Both the position numbers and the translations under genes were made by a program. The notes under the pieces are model-generated. The model searched no databases. It saw only the letters and a program-made list of their open reading frames with translations, and had not been told where the DNA came from. From Sphaerolaimus hirsutus (lineage: Eukaryota > Nematoda > Chromadorea > Monhysterida > Sphaerolaimidae), in the NCBI GenBank assembly GCA_964036195.1, contig OZ038458.1, forward strand, positions 12,041,832 to 12,105,831: 64,000 nt of DNA, read 5' to 3'. The stretch's first letter is position 1; the number at the start of each line of letters is the position of its first letter. Shown here one piece after another: positions 24,172 through 36,295 of this stretch.

Positions 24172-24548
24172 GCCCGCACACTCTGAAATTTTCGTATAAA
24201 TATGTTTCAAAACACTAGATAACCAAATTTCTTCGTCTGTCATGCAGACGACTGCCAAAACCCTTCCCAGTACCCGCAAACCTGTCTCAGTAAATTTGAA
24301 CCAAACCTGCATTTATTTATTCAACACGACCTGACGCAGTGTGTGTGAAGATGTGATCTCCGTGAGCAGGTGGTGATAAATATGAGTGACTGGAAGATGA
24401 ATGCAAATTATTCGTCCCATAATGAAATGACATTGAATTTAGTCGACATATGTATCATGTATCAAATGGGTCCATGTGTAGTTTGCACACTTTTCTACTT
24501 CTGTGTGCATATAGGAGACTTTTTAACACGCTGCACTGTTTTTTCGAC

Positions 24549-25926
24549 ATGGGGACACTGCTTCCTAACTTGGCTGGGCGCTCAGTATGGTTGGCCAGTG
24601 CGTCTCCACGACGCAAAGAAATACTGGACAAATTGGTTTGTGTGTTTGAGAGATATCTATGCGCTCATATTCGGCGGACTGCATGCTATGCATTTTTCTG
24701 AAGGAAACCCTACGCCGTGACGTCATCATTAATTTAAAAAAATAATTCCAGTAGTACACGACTCCGCCTTTTAAAAATATTTTTCTTTTTGTGAAAGTGC
24801 ATACATAAGTATCCAGCTAGCGCGTTATCGACCAAGACATTAATAATTTTGGGCGCATACTTTGCGGTCCGCTGAGTATTTATACCTAGGTAATTTTGTT
24901 TGCTGTCTGTCGTGTTTCCGCTGGTGTGGGTATTCTGTTGCCTCTTTTTTAGTTCGGAAACGACTGTTTCCGTGCAAAATTGTAAAACTTAGAGAATCTC
25001 CGTTTCCAGGGGATTAAATTTGAGATTCATCCGTCTACGTTTGCCGAGGATTTGGATCACAGTGCATACGTCGGTAGGCCGCAGCAATATGTCCTAGACA
25101 ACGCGCGGATCAAAGCGGAGCAGGTGCTTTCCGCATCCGAACGGGTCGGTTGTTTTTCGCTGTCCGACTGCTTTGCGCCCTGCGCGACGTTTTGAGTGCT
25201 CGATTTTTTATGTGATCGTGTTCTTTTGCAGCCGCCCGACATTTTGATTGGCTGCGACACCGTGGTAACCTTGGATGATGTTATTTTGGAGAAGCCGGCT
25301 GACCTTGATCATGCGAAAACGATGCTCAAAAAGTCTGTTCAACTTTTCTAACTTTAGCAGGGTTAGCGTTCAAAAATATCGGGATGTTTATATTTTGTCA
25401 ATATAAGAAACTACAAAATTATATTTATTTATGTAATCTCCAAAACAAATTTCCGATATATTTCATTAGTTATATTTATTTCGTGGTAAGAAAATAAGAA
25501 AAAATCCCCTTATTTATTTTGATTTTCCCTGCGTTTTTCAGAGATTTAATTATTTTTTTTGAGAGATTTTATAAGATTATATTTTCTGAAAAATACCTAT
25601 TTTTGGAACGCTAATCAGAGTTCGTTGGGAATGCGTAGAATATATTGCGCAGACTGAGTGGTCGATGGCACCAAGTGCACAGCGGCGTGGCCGTTATTTG
25701 CCCCTCCGGCATGCGCACCTTGCATCGGTGCACCGAGGTGGAATTCATGCCCCTCACTGATGACATTATTGATTGTTATCTTCAGTTAGGTGAATCGCTC
25801 GATAAAGCTGGAGCCTATGGGATTCAGGGTTATGCGGGGGCACTCGTGAAAGGTATAAAGGGCGATTATTATAATGTGATGGGTTTGCCCTTGAATGACC
25901 TTTTTACGTGTTTGAGGGGATTGTGA
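24549..25926 (+). CDS. Maf/HAM1-type nucleotide pyrophosphatase (ASMTL N-domain-like)
   Basis: Four exons join in phase: 24549-24635, 25010-25144, 25232-25332 and 25653-25926, giving 198 residues, the normal length of a free-standing Maf protein. Conserved motifs: the substrate-binding start VWLASASPRRKEIL, EIHPSTFAED, ILIGCDTVVTLDD with the catalytic aspartate, EKPADLDHAKTMLK, LSGRWHQVHSGVAV, and the C-terminal AGAYGIQGYAGALVKGIKGD then YYNVMGLPLNDL. Maf proteins hydrolyse non-canonical or pyrimidine nucleoside triphosphates to monophosphates. In vertebrates the domain is fused to a methyltransferase in ASMTL; here the stop follows directly, so there is no fusion. The ATG opens an exon whose next residues match the family start. 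The third intron is nearly filled by an AT-rich inverted-repeat element. Confidence 0.95.
25363..25614. mobile_element. AT-rich inverted-repeat element in the Maf gene intron
   Basis: Ends TTAGCGTTC and GGAACGCTAA surround an AT-rich core with repeated ATATTTATTT. Occupies about 250 of the 320 bp of the intron. Confidence 0.55.
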
Positions 25927-26589
25927 AGGTTTCATTTATTTTTTAACTTTATGGCAGTTTTTATATTAATGGCACTTGTGTTCACCAAAAAATTTGATCT
26001 TGTTATGGTTGTTTCAGCGTTTGATCATTCCTCCAATTTTGTTCAAGTTACAGTCTCTGCTGATTGTCTGCCAGTAAATGAATTGAACTAGTTTTGTAAT
26101 GGAGAGTGCAATACCGCCGGCTAAAACGACAAGTTTGCTCAATAATTCTGTGTGCACTCTCTGTTGGTTGCTAAAATGGTCGGATATCACACTTGGACAC
26201 TTGGTAGTATTGTTCAGATGATATCTACTATGGATTCCCACCTATTTGTACTTAGACGTGTGCATTTAGACTAAAGGGATGTGCCTGTCCATCACTGAAG
26301 CCATTGTGGGACGAGTCAAGTATTTTGAATGAATTGAGTCGTACGTCGATTTGTGCTCTGTCATAAATTGCCTTGATATCTATAGGTAGGTAATAGTATA
26401 CATAGGTACTTTAGTTAAAAATTACATGACTGCAGCCAACATACAATAGATAGGTAAGTAAATAATGTGAAGAGTATTTACATTGCAATTATCAGTTATT
26501 TCAACAATAAAATATTATCTACAGTATTTTCTACATAAAAAGTACTGCAAACTTCGGCTCGTAAACTTCAATTGCCACCTGATTCAAAG
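25927..26589. other. Spacer between the Maf gene and a minus-strand exon
   Basis: AT-rich, with no repeat ends or exons that I can identify. It should contain the 3' UTRs of two converging genes. Confidence 0.4.
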
Positions 26590-26734
26590 TCAGCAAATGA
26601 AATCAATCGAATCAATGGGGTCAGAAGGCATTGGTGGCTTGGGGTGTGGGTCGATGCTCTTGATGTGGTCGACCACGCAGTTCTTGCGCTTGGCCACGCG
26701 CTCCAGTCTCTGCAGCAAACTTACCTGCTTGTCC
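26590..26734 (-). CDS. Last exon of an unidentified minus-strand gene
   Basis: On the minus strand an acceptor (TACGCAG) is followed by one base and 47 codons ending in TGA at 26592-26590. The peptide starts DKQVSLLQRLERVAKRKN, a short coiled-coil-like stretch, continues VVDHIKSIDPHPKPPMPS and ends DSIDFIC. GC-rich codon use matches the real exons. A perfect donor-like GTAAGT occurs 10 bases into the exon, and a CTGCAG acceptor-like site follows 9 bases later. The 15-bp gap is too short to be an intron, so I read through it, but an alternative acceptor at the CTGCAG is possible. Upstream exons would lie in the repeat-dense region to the right, and none was found. Confidence 0.45.
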
Positions 26735-27306
26735 CTGCGTACATAAATAAATATGTTCATGTTTTATACTTTGTTTTTGTGGTGCTGCACACTAGCTTAC
26801 TGCTAGTAAACTCAAAATTTAGTGAACTCGAGTATCAACTAAACACCTTCCCGATCAAGTCCGGCCGCCTATTTTTTTTTCACTTCGCAGGCCATATCTC
26901 CGGTTGTGGGAGGGATGGAAAAATAAAACTTGGGTGGTACATAGGCGCAACCCCCCACTACCCCTCATGAATAAATGGGGCAGCGGCGAAACACTATAGA
27001 GGGGGTCGCCATATATGTGAAAAAAATTTGCGGCGTTTTCACTGTCCCGCACAGGTCCGGCCCCCACTTGATTTCCTACACTGCGGGTGCCGGATCTCCT
27101 GCTGTGGGAGGAACTTTGGGAATAAGTCTAAAATTTTGGGGATGTGTCCCCAACACCCCTCCCCTACTATACACTGGCCGGGCGGTTTTTGGCAACTCAC
27201 CACAGTGTGGGGTGCAAAGTTTAAAATTTATTAAAATGTTACTGTCCCACACAAGTCCAACATCCAATTGAATTTCCAAAAATGGACACTTTTGTGTTGT
27301 TTTAAC

Positions 27307-28180
27307 CAGAGTTGTTAAAAGGTACGTACGTTTACTCGAAAAATACGCGTACGCGCGTACGCGGTAAATACGTTTACATATACTTTTTTTAAAAATACCG
27401 TACGCACCTGTACGCGTACATTTTCAAAGCATACGCGTACATAAAATGTATTTCAGAAAATTCAATGTGGGGGATATTTATAAAGTGACTACAGTGCTAT
27501 GTATTTACAGACGTGGTTCCGTTGAATATAAAAGATACGCGGGGGTAGCGTGCTTTAAAAATAAAAAAACGCAACCAAATCGAAATGGCTGCGGAGACAA
27601 TCGAAGTGGAAACGAGTCGCGAGAGCGACGATGGAATGGATGATTCATCCGGTACGGCTGAAATCCCAGCTGGGGATGAACTGGGCCGGATGAAGCTGGG
27701 CACTGGTTTGTGTTGGGAAACTTTGTGTTGGGTTGCACCTCGCTCCCGAAACATTAGAGAAGGAGCTTTTCATTCGCTTCAATTATAAGAAGTGTTTCTA
27801 GTGATTTACCAGATTTGGATGAGTTAGGTTATATTTTTGTTGCCGCTATTCTTGCTGTTTTTATCTCCTTCAATAAAGAGACCCTGAAAACTATGTTTTC
27901 TGTCATTTTCTTAAACAAAAACAGATGTTGTGCGGTACACGCATGAAAAAGTGCCCACTTTACACCCACTTGAAATAATATTGACGCCTCATGAAAGGTG
28001 TAGCGTCAGGAATGACGAAAAGTGGTCGTTTCTACACTCGCAAGAAATGTACCCAAATTTACGCGTACGTACGAGTAAAAAAAAAGTATTTTACTTTTTC
28101 GATACTTTGTGGTGAGTAAAAAAAAAATACTTACGTTTACATATACTTTTGAAAAAAGTTCAGTAATTCTAACAACTCTG
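27307..28180. mobile_element. hAT-like element with 8-bp target duplication that encloses exon-like sequence
   Basis: Ends CAGAGTTGTTAAAA and TCTAACAACTCTG. GTTTTAAC flanks both sides (27299-27306 and 28181-28188), an exact 8-bp duplication. CAGAG-type ends plus 8 bp are classic hAT features. Sub-terminal repeats are ACGCGTACG and TTTACATATACTTTT units. The middle, about 27585-28000, differs in composition and contains three in-phase exon-like segments. Confidence 0.8.
27585..27997 (+). pseudogene. Probable captured gene fragment inside the hAT-like element (three exon-like segments)
   Basis: An ATG in good context (CGAAATGG) opens an acidic segment, MAAETIEVETSRESDDGMDD. In-phase segments are 27585-27709, 27802-27827 (after TTTCTAG) and 27925-27997 (after AAACAG). 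The joined frame continues DLPDLDEL, DVVRYTHEKVPTLHP and LEIILTPHER, then a donor-like AG|GTGTAG. The codon bias looks like a real host protein start, and the segments have plausible acceptors, but no further exons exist inside the element. I do not recognise the protein. It could instead be a live gene whose introns were invaded by repeats, but the intact target duplication around it favours capture. Confidence 0.5.
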
Positions 28181-30784
28181 GTTTTAACACTAATGTGGTT
28201 GACAATGTGAAATAAGCATGAAATATCCTCTAAAAAATATCTTATCCGACCTAAAACTGGCCACCACATGAACCCCTTCCCCCAAGTGGGCGACAAAAAA
28301 ATCACTTTTTACAACTTTTTTATTAGACACTTGAACGGCTGGTTTAGAATAATTTATAGGGGAGGATTTTTAGAGGATATTTCATGCTTATTTCACATTG
28401 TCAACCACATTAGTGTTAAAACAACACAAAAGTGTCCATTTTTTGAAATTCAATTGGATGCTGTACTTGTGTGGGACAGTAACATTTTAATAAATTTTAA
28501 ACTTTGCACCCCACACTGTGGTGAGTTGCCAAAGACCGCCTGGCCAGTGTATAGTAAGGGAGGGGTGTTGGCGACACATCCCCAAAATTTTAGATTTATA
28601 CCCCTCCCACAGGTGTAGGTACGGCACCCGCAGTGAAAGAAATCAGTGGGGGCCAGACCTGTGTGGGACACTAAAAAAGCTGCAAAATTTTTTTGCACTC
28701 GGCGACCCACCCTGTAGGGGGTCGCCGCGACCCCTTCAATTCATGCGAAGTAGAGGGGGGTTGCGCCAATATCTACCCCAAGTTTCAGCTTCTGGCGCAT
28801 CCTAGAACAGGAGATAGGACGTCAGAAGTAAAATAAAAAATGGGGGGCCGGACTTGATCGGGAAGGTGTTTATGAGTGGGTTTTGAGTTTACTGCAATTA
28901 AGTGTTCGTCGACAGTTGCAGTTGACGGAGAGTAAAAAAAACTTGACAGTAAACTCAAATGCGTTTGAGTTGACTAAAGTTTTACAAAAAGTTACTGTAT
29001 TTTGATGAATGAAGCAAATAAAAAGGTGCACCATATTAGTGCAAACGGTGTATTCTAGAGGAAGAAATTCATTTTTTTTATATCGCATAGAGTAATCTAA
29101 TGTTTCATTGTGAAGTGCGTATTCCTTCTAAACACCCGCCCTGAAAAAGTCCGGCCCCCTAGTTTTGATTTCACTTTGGATGCCATATCTCCAGCTGTGG
29201 GGGTGGTGGTGAGTTATACTTGTGGGGTATATAAATAGGTGCAACCCCCCGCTACTCTTCATGGAAGGAAGATGCCGCGGCGACTCGCTATAGAGGGGGT
29301 CGCCGTATATGTGAGAAAAAATTTCGGCGTTTTCACTGTCTCGCACAGGTCCGGCCTCCACTTGATTTCTTACGCTACAGCTTTAAAAAGAATGCATGTA
29401 ATGCCAGTAATTTAGTAGTTGACCAAAAATGTAAGTAAAATGCAGAAACGTGTTTCAAAACATTGATTTCACATCAATTTTTTTCCAGCGGCAGAGCAAA
29501 ACTTATTTTTTTATTTTATGTTTTTTTAAATGCGGAAGGCAGCAATAGGTGAAGATGTATTCAAAACTCAACAGAAATTCATAAAGTCATTTGTGAAAAA
29601 AACACTTAAAATCTTAAATACTTTTTTTCCAGAGGGTTTGCCATCGTTACCCACCCCCTAAATGGCATACAAGAAAAATGAATATTTTTTGCAAATTTTA
29701 AAATGCACTTTGCTTTTATTTTCACACACTTCTCACGCTGGTTTAGGATGTTTTACAGAGGGGGATTGAGGTTCCAAGTTGCATAAAAACGTTTCCTCAA
29801 AAATGCCTCCATTAGAAAATTTACTTGGGGTGAATTTAAAATTGTAAATTTTGACAATTTTAGTTCCTGTGATGACGTCATGATGATGTCACAAGAATTC
29901 ACCCGGAGTAAATTTTCCTAAAGTAAAACAAAAAGGGCCTGGCGCCCCTTTTTCAAGCGGTAGCATAAGAATTCAAGTGGGGGCCGGACCTGTGTGGGAC
30001 AGTGAAAATGCCGGAATTTTTTTCCACATATACAATGACCCCCTCTTTAGTGAGTCGCCGCTGCCCCATCCATACATGAGGAGAATTGGGGGGTTGCACC
30101 TATATACCCCACAAGTATTAGCTTTCCACCCCTCCCGCAACTAGTGATGGAAAAGGCACCGGGAAATATGGCACCGCACCGGCACTGGTGCCATTCCTCA
30201 GAAAGGGCACCTGGCACCATGGGCACCGGTCAAAATATGGCACCGCACCGGCACCGGTGCCATTTTGAAAAAAATAGCACCGGCACTTGGGGCACCGGCC
30301 GGCTGCCGGTGCTAGCACCGAAAGGCAGCGCACCGGGCTGCAGTTTCCAAAGTAGTTATCGGGTATTTTCTCAGATGCGTCACCTTTGGAACTGCGTATT
30401 TCCATGAATTCAAAAATCGGTAGATTTTGATGGTTAAGCATTAAAATGATCGGAATAATGTGGCGATCACTTTATGACGTAATTAGAATGATTACAAATG
30501 ATAGCTCAAATATTCAATACACAGTCACTATCGGGTGGGCGCGCCAGCGCCATCCCTCGCTGCCGAGGGAGGGCGCAAGCGACCCACCCATAATATGGTC
30601 AGAGACAGCAAAATGCGGAAATTAGGAAATTGAAACCCAAATAACTCTAGAACGCCATGCGCTAGAAGGAAACCGTATACGCCGTTGGAAAGCCCGTGTC
30701 AGATAGTACCTTGACACTAATTTTCAGATCGATTGGTTGAGTAAGAAAAAAGTTATTCAAGATTTTATTTCTGAGGTGGCATTC

Positions 30785-30816
<32 letters not shown>

Positions 30817-30817
30817 G
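30785..30817 (+). repeat. (TTG)11 microsatellite
   Basis: Eleven uninterrupted TTG units. The complement would read CAA (polyglutamine), but no supported exon contains it. Confidence 0.9.
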
Positions 30818-31169
30818 CCCGTGATACTTAAAAGTGCAATAACTTCTTTGCAACTCAACCGATTTTGATGTGTAATAGCTCATATGAAAGAGCATATGAT
30901 GCCATTTGTTTTTTGAAAAATATTTTTTCACAAGCTCCGCCCACTTTAGGACAGTAGCCAGTTGAAATTTTTAAACCGGAATAAATTTGAATACAAATCT
31001 GGCAACAAAAAAAATTTCTTGATGTGTGCAGTGGCAAGAGCTTTCAAATGAGCCCTTTTTTGTCAATTTTGGTTGACATTTAGAAAAGTTATTCAAGTTT
31101 GCGTGTTTTGCGTAATTCGCGCAATACATACTGCTGCTATATAAAAGCGTGTGAATTTGAGGACTCTTA

Positions 31170-32040
31170 TCAGATTTTTATTTGTGAATTATTATCATTC
31201 TTTTCATTTTTATATTAATATTTTTTAATTAAATTATATATATTTTTATTTATTTTTTTAAAATAAATTCAAATGTAATGTTTTACTTAAATGTTTAGTT
31301 TTGAAAAATCAAATATTTTTATTATGTTATTTTATTATTATATTTCATTTATATTAAAATATATTTTAAAAATTTGAAAATGTAAAATTTGAAATAAATG
31401 TTTAAATGTTTGATTTTAATTAAATGAAAATATTTTTATCATGTTATTTTATTATTATATTTCATTTATATTTTAATAAATTTTTATTTTGTTGCTTTTT
31501 ATATCATGTTTTTACTTTTTTGTATACATTTTAATTTATGAACTTTATCTTTTAATTAAATTATTTGTTCAACTTTTTCATTGTATTTTTTCAATGCTCG
31601 ATTCATTTATATTTTTATCAAATTTTTTTATTTTTTTTATTTTATTATTCTATTTTATTTATTATTTTTTACATGTATTTTTTATTACAATGTTAATTTT
31701 CATGTTCTTTTGTCATTTTGAGTATTTTATCTAAAATTCAATAATTTTTTAAAAATTTGATTTTTTTATTCTGTTTATTTATATTTGTATTAACTTTTTT
31801 ATTTTGTATTTTGTTATTTTTAAATTTTATTTTGTAATTTTAGTATTTAAAATTCATTTTTATGTAAAATTTAATTACTTTTAAAAAGTTATTCTTTACG
31901 CTGTTCTTTTTTTTAATTTGTATTTAACTTTAAACTTTCACTAAGTTTTTTCATTTAATTGTTTGTTTTGTTTTACATTTCTTTGCTATTTAAATTTTAT
32001 TTTTCTGAATGATGACATCATTGTTTATATAATAAATACA
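31170..32040. other. Extremely AT-rich block
   Basis: About 870 bp made almost only of A and T, dominated by TTTTATT, ATTTTTA and TTTAATTT strings, with ATTATTATATTTCATTTATA occurring twice (near 31330 and 31450). Open frames here are low-complexity artefacts. Its composition differs sharply from both flanks. Confidence 0.8.
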
Positions 32041-32298
32041 CATTTTAGTGGGCCTGTGGCCACCCAAAAGAAGTATATTTCATAAAAAAATGGCTAATGC
32101 CAACAAAAAGTGGACACTGCACCGATGTATTGCACTCAGGTGTATGCATTTGAATGCAGAAAAGAAGTATATCACTTACTATCCTACAGTGTGTTTGTCA
32201 CTTTGAGCTATGAAAAGGAGTATATCACTTAATGTTACATACTAGGTTTCTTCAAGGAACAGTGGTGAAATGTAGTACAATTTCACCCAACGTTATCA

Positions 32299-32498
32299 NN
32301 NNNNNNNNNNNNNNNNNNNNNNNNNNNNNNNNNNNNNNNNNNNNNNNNNNNNNNNNNNNNNNNNNNNNNNNNNNNNNNNNNNNNNNNNNNNNNNNNNNNN
32401 NNNNNNNNNNNNNNNNNNNNNNNNNNNNNNNNNNNNNNNNNNNNNNNNNNNNNNNNNNNNNNNNNNNNNNNNNNNNNNNNNNNNNNNNNNNNNNNNNN
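32299..32498. other. Assembly gap (200 N)
   Basis: A run of exactly 200 N. The right edge resumes inside GGTGCC/CACCGG-rich sequence, which is the same repeat as at 30143-30340, so the gap is probably a collapsed palindrome. Confidence 0.95.
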
Positions 32499-35400
32499 TG
32501 GTGCCCTTCGGTGCCCAGCACCGGGACACCGGTGCCCCGATGCCTTTCCATAACTACCCACAACTGGAGATAGGGCGTGCAAATTGAAAATAAAAATAGG
32601 GGGGCGGACTTGTTCGGGCAGGTGTTTAGAATAATGTGATGGTCTAGTCTTTTTTTCTAATTTGATATGAGAAGGTGATTGCGCCGGCAGACATGTTGGC
32701 AGGCATGACGTTTTCATGAAATGGTGTATACTTTATGAATAATTGGGTCTACTTTGTACGGCATGAAACCCAGAATGGAAATTAAAAGTTTTCTTTCTTT
32801 TTTCCACCTAAAGCTGCTCTAAACAGAAAATTAAAAACTTATTGGGTAGATTGTGCAAGCTGGGGTGGGTGAGGCGTGTACATCGCTCTTTCCTCACTTT
32901 TTCTGATCTAATTAAATTGGGAATTTTTATTTTGAACCGCTTTTTACATTTAGACACGACCTATCGAATTTCGTCACATGGAGCGACCAGCCCCGGCGTG
33001 TGTTTGCATTTTTTTAATGAAATTTGATGGTTATGGTGCTTTTTGCCTTTATAAGTTTTATTAAAGATTGCTGAGTTGCCGATATCCAAATTATATTCCG
33101 CGGTCCTTTGGAAAAATCGCGTGCGGTATTTTATTTAGGTATAATTACTAACACCGGCTCTGGCGCATTTTCAGCTGAGAAAATCACTGGCAAGCATGCA
33201 ATAAACAATAGAATGATGAACATCTTCATTCTTGAGGGGGCGGGACGTTAAACAGTGTTTTGTGTTGCTTGAGATTTCAGCAGTTTAATTCCAAAGTCGC
33301 CTGAGCCTGGAGTGTGCTATTTAAATACGTGTGTGCTCTGTTTGCTGTAATGAATTTGTACAGCTGTGTTCTATTTCTGGAGCAGCGTTTTATTTCGCAG
33401 ACACTGAAAACACTGTTGCATCTTTGGCTATGACAAACACAAGCAATTTCTTAATAATATTTGCGATTTTGATGGGAAATGGTATCACAGCTGCATTGAT
33501 GGGGGAAATCATCGTGGTCTGTATCTTCCGGGAAAAAACTCATGAAGTGATTGGTCTCCAGTGTATTTGGGGATTTTTTATTGACGTCACAAACGCATCA
33601 ACACTGGCCGTTTGTTCGGGCAGAATTTTCGGCTGGCGATGTTGAGTTTGCCAATTATTTTTAGTTGCCGGAGGTGGGTTTGTTCGTTTCGGCTCATTGG
33701 TTAGATAACCGTTGTATCCAAATGTTTTGTTTGTCGAAAAAGTTTAAAAGATCTTTTCTCGGGTTCTAGCGCGCGTCGGTTCTGCTGGTAAAGATTCCCA
33801 TTTTGCAGTCACACGTGAACTTTCATTCGGGTACTATTCGCGTACACATGGGCCAAATCTGATTGCTGTTTCTTTAGGCCGCGAACTATTCGAAATCAGG
33901 TGCGTTATCTGGCAAACATTATCTGTAGGCTGTTCAAAGACGGGCGGTTTGGAGTTATTATCCTTTGCCTTGATATTCAAAGTGGGCTTCTGTCGTACAA
34001 ATTTGTTTGGCCTGACATATTGAGCTTGACGGGTTTGGCGAGTTTACTAACGGTAAACTGAGAATTTTGTAAACTCATTTTTCAGCTTCTGAGCGCATCT
34101 GAGTTTACCGGAAGCTCAATATGTGAATGGGCCAAAAAAAAATTGTATGACAGAAGCCCACTCTGAATATCAAGGCAAAGGATAATAACTCAGTGGAATC
34201 CAAAGACGATGGATGGACGTTTAGGTGGTCTCTATTGGCTCACTAATTTTATCGGACCGAGGATTAGGGCCATCAGGGGTCTCCAGGATTTTGACCTTTA
34301 TGGGGCTCCCCCGGATCTAGCAGTAATGTTTTTTCGGGGGGGGGGGACTATAGAAGGCAGAAATGGGAGGAAATAGGCTGAAATAGCCCAAATAGGTTAA
34401 AAAATCTAAAGATAAATATAAAACCATGTACATAGCTGAAAGCAGCGACTTTGAAGGTAAATATTGGCCAAATGGAGCAAAATTTAATGATTTTTTTGTG
34501 AAAATAGTAGAAAAATCGCTCAAAATTTGCCGTACATAGATAGACAGCTGCGCGAATTTGGGCGGGGCTCAGGGGATAGCTCAGGGGTTGCTCCCCCATC
34601 GGAGACACCTGGGGACCATGGTCCTATTTGAACCCAACTTCTACACTAGTCAATCACTGTTGTAGGGTTGAATGTTCAACATTAAGTTTGACGAAGTTGC
34701 AAATGTTTGACGAAGGGTGATGTAATTTTTAGTCAATTTAGCATTTTTTGATTATCAGTTGATTTTTTCAACAGCAATCACCACTTATAATGCTAACGCA
34801 GCGCTGTGTAGCCTATTTATGTTCACAATAGAAAACAATGTTTCTCCGTACACATTTGTTGTTCATATTTTTCTACCCCATAAAAATCTGATTCTAAGGT
34901 TTTTCACTTTTTTATTTGAAAAATTATGTTGCTGGTGCAGGCGTATTTAGGCATCGAAGTTCGCTTAAATTGATAAAATGATGAAAAGCTAACCTGTACA
35001 TCAGGGGTATTCTAGATTTCGGCCCTCCGGGGGATTGGATAGATAGCAAATCGCTCCTCTGGAGGGATAGATAGCTGAAAAATTTTCTGGGGGGGGGGGA
35101 GTTCGCGGGGGTTTAATATATAGGCATAGAAGGAAGAAAAGGGGGAAAATCGCTAAAAGTAGGTGAAAAATGGCTATAAATTTGTATATAAGCACATATA
35201 CTCAGGGACGTATCCAGGATTTTCGAGTGGGGGGACTGCTTGTTTACGGAGGCCGGCGAATGGGGGGTCTCAGCCCCCCCCCCCCTAAAATTTTACCTAC
35301 AGAGGGTAGGAATGGCGTCATGGCGCTGGCGCCATTAGTAGGCGCCACGCCATAGCGCTATCGGCGTTGGTGCCAGCACCATGGAACGCTGTATATGTAT

Positions 35401-36295
35401 GAAAATATACATACAAATACAGCAAAAAGCACACCGTTTAGTATTTTTATAACGATTTGCGACCACAGGGAGCAAATCTTATAAGAATACCTGATGTCTG
35501 GTGAAAAATGCGCGAAAAATTGCGCGATTAAAAAATTGCAATTTCCGATCTCATTCTAGACTCGCCCCGGGAAGGGGGGGGGCTGCCTAGAAGTCTGCAG
35601 CAATAAGTTTTTACAGCATTATATAAGGATGTAGATGGTATAAACGATGTTCTAACGTTACACAGTAAGTGTTTTGAACGTCTGTTATGCATTTGCCGGA
35701 CCACACATTCATAGTGCCCATTTTGAGGGGGGGGTATTTCGAGGAAATACGGTAAATAAGGTTATAAGTGCAGGCCAATACTTTGACAGTGATGTATTAC
35801 ACATTACAACTATGTGGGGGCACATTGGCTGGGTATTATATACTACACTAACATACCATGGCTTATTATGACACAATAGCATGAACAAATGAAAGCTTTT
35901 ACACTAAAAATGCCTCAAACCCAATGAAAACCGCCAGCAATAGTAATATGTATGTGAAATTGCGCGCTTGCGCGCAAAAAAATTGCAAAATACCTAGTGC
36001 TTAGTACTACAAATTTTGGCTGCCGTTTAAAAAAACGGTTTAGATGCTTGCGTTTAAAAAAAACGTTTGAAAAACGTTTGAATAGAAACGCCGGCCATCC
36101 CTAGGGTTGAGTAAAAAATAAATACTTTACGTTTACATATACTTTGATAAAAGTTCGGTACTTTTAACGACTCTGTTGTACATTTGCAACCCGTATTTCC
36201 ACTCGATTTTACTGGATAGATTATTACAAGAGTTTTTGACATATATTTTAGAATTTGATGTATTTTTAATGAGATCACTTCAATCACCTGGACAT

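Larger units (their letters stand above)
26846..28871. mobile_element. Large palindromic element, TAAACACCTTCCCGATCA ends
   Basis: Outer ends TAAACACCTTCCCGATCAAG and its complement TTGATCGGGAAGGTGTTTA. The arms, several hundred bases long (GTCCGGCC..., TGGGAACTTTGGGAATAA-like, CCACACAAGTCCAAC, CAACACAAAAGTGTCCAT), mirror each other. The left arm is interrupted by the hAT-like element at 27307-28180. Relatives: 29131-32629 and a short one at 55786-56083. Confidence 0.7.
29131..32629. mobile_element. Large composite inverted-repeat element containing an AT-rich core and an assembly gap
   Basis: Left end TAAACACCCGCCC followed by GTCCGGCCCCC. Right end GGGGGCGGACTTGTTCGGG then CAGGTGTTTA. A second inverted pair is nested inside: AGTGATGGAAAAGGCACC at about 30143 and GGTGCC...GCCTTTCCATAACTA at about 32500-32555, both linked to GGCACCGG arrays. 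Between these lie a small hairpin of GGGTGGGCGCGCC type (30535-30592), a (TTG)n run, the AT-rich block and the N run. Confidence 0.5.

Noticed and set aside
31489-31734. 81-codon frame of Phe, Leu, Ile and Tyr
   Set aside because: Pure product of the AT-rich block; low complexity on both strands.
33331-33645. 104-codon open frame with hydrophobic stretches
   Set aside because: AT-rich codon use unlike the real exons, no splice context, no family match and isolated in a repeat region. Probably chance.
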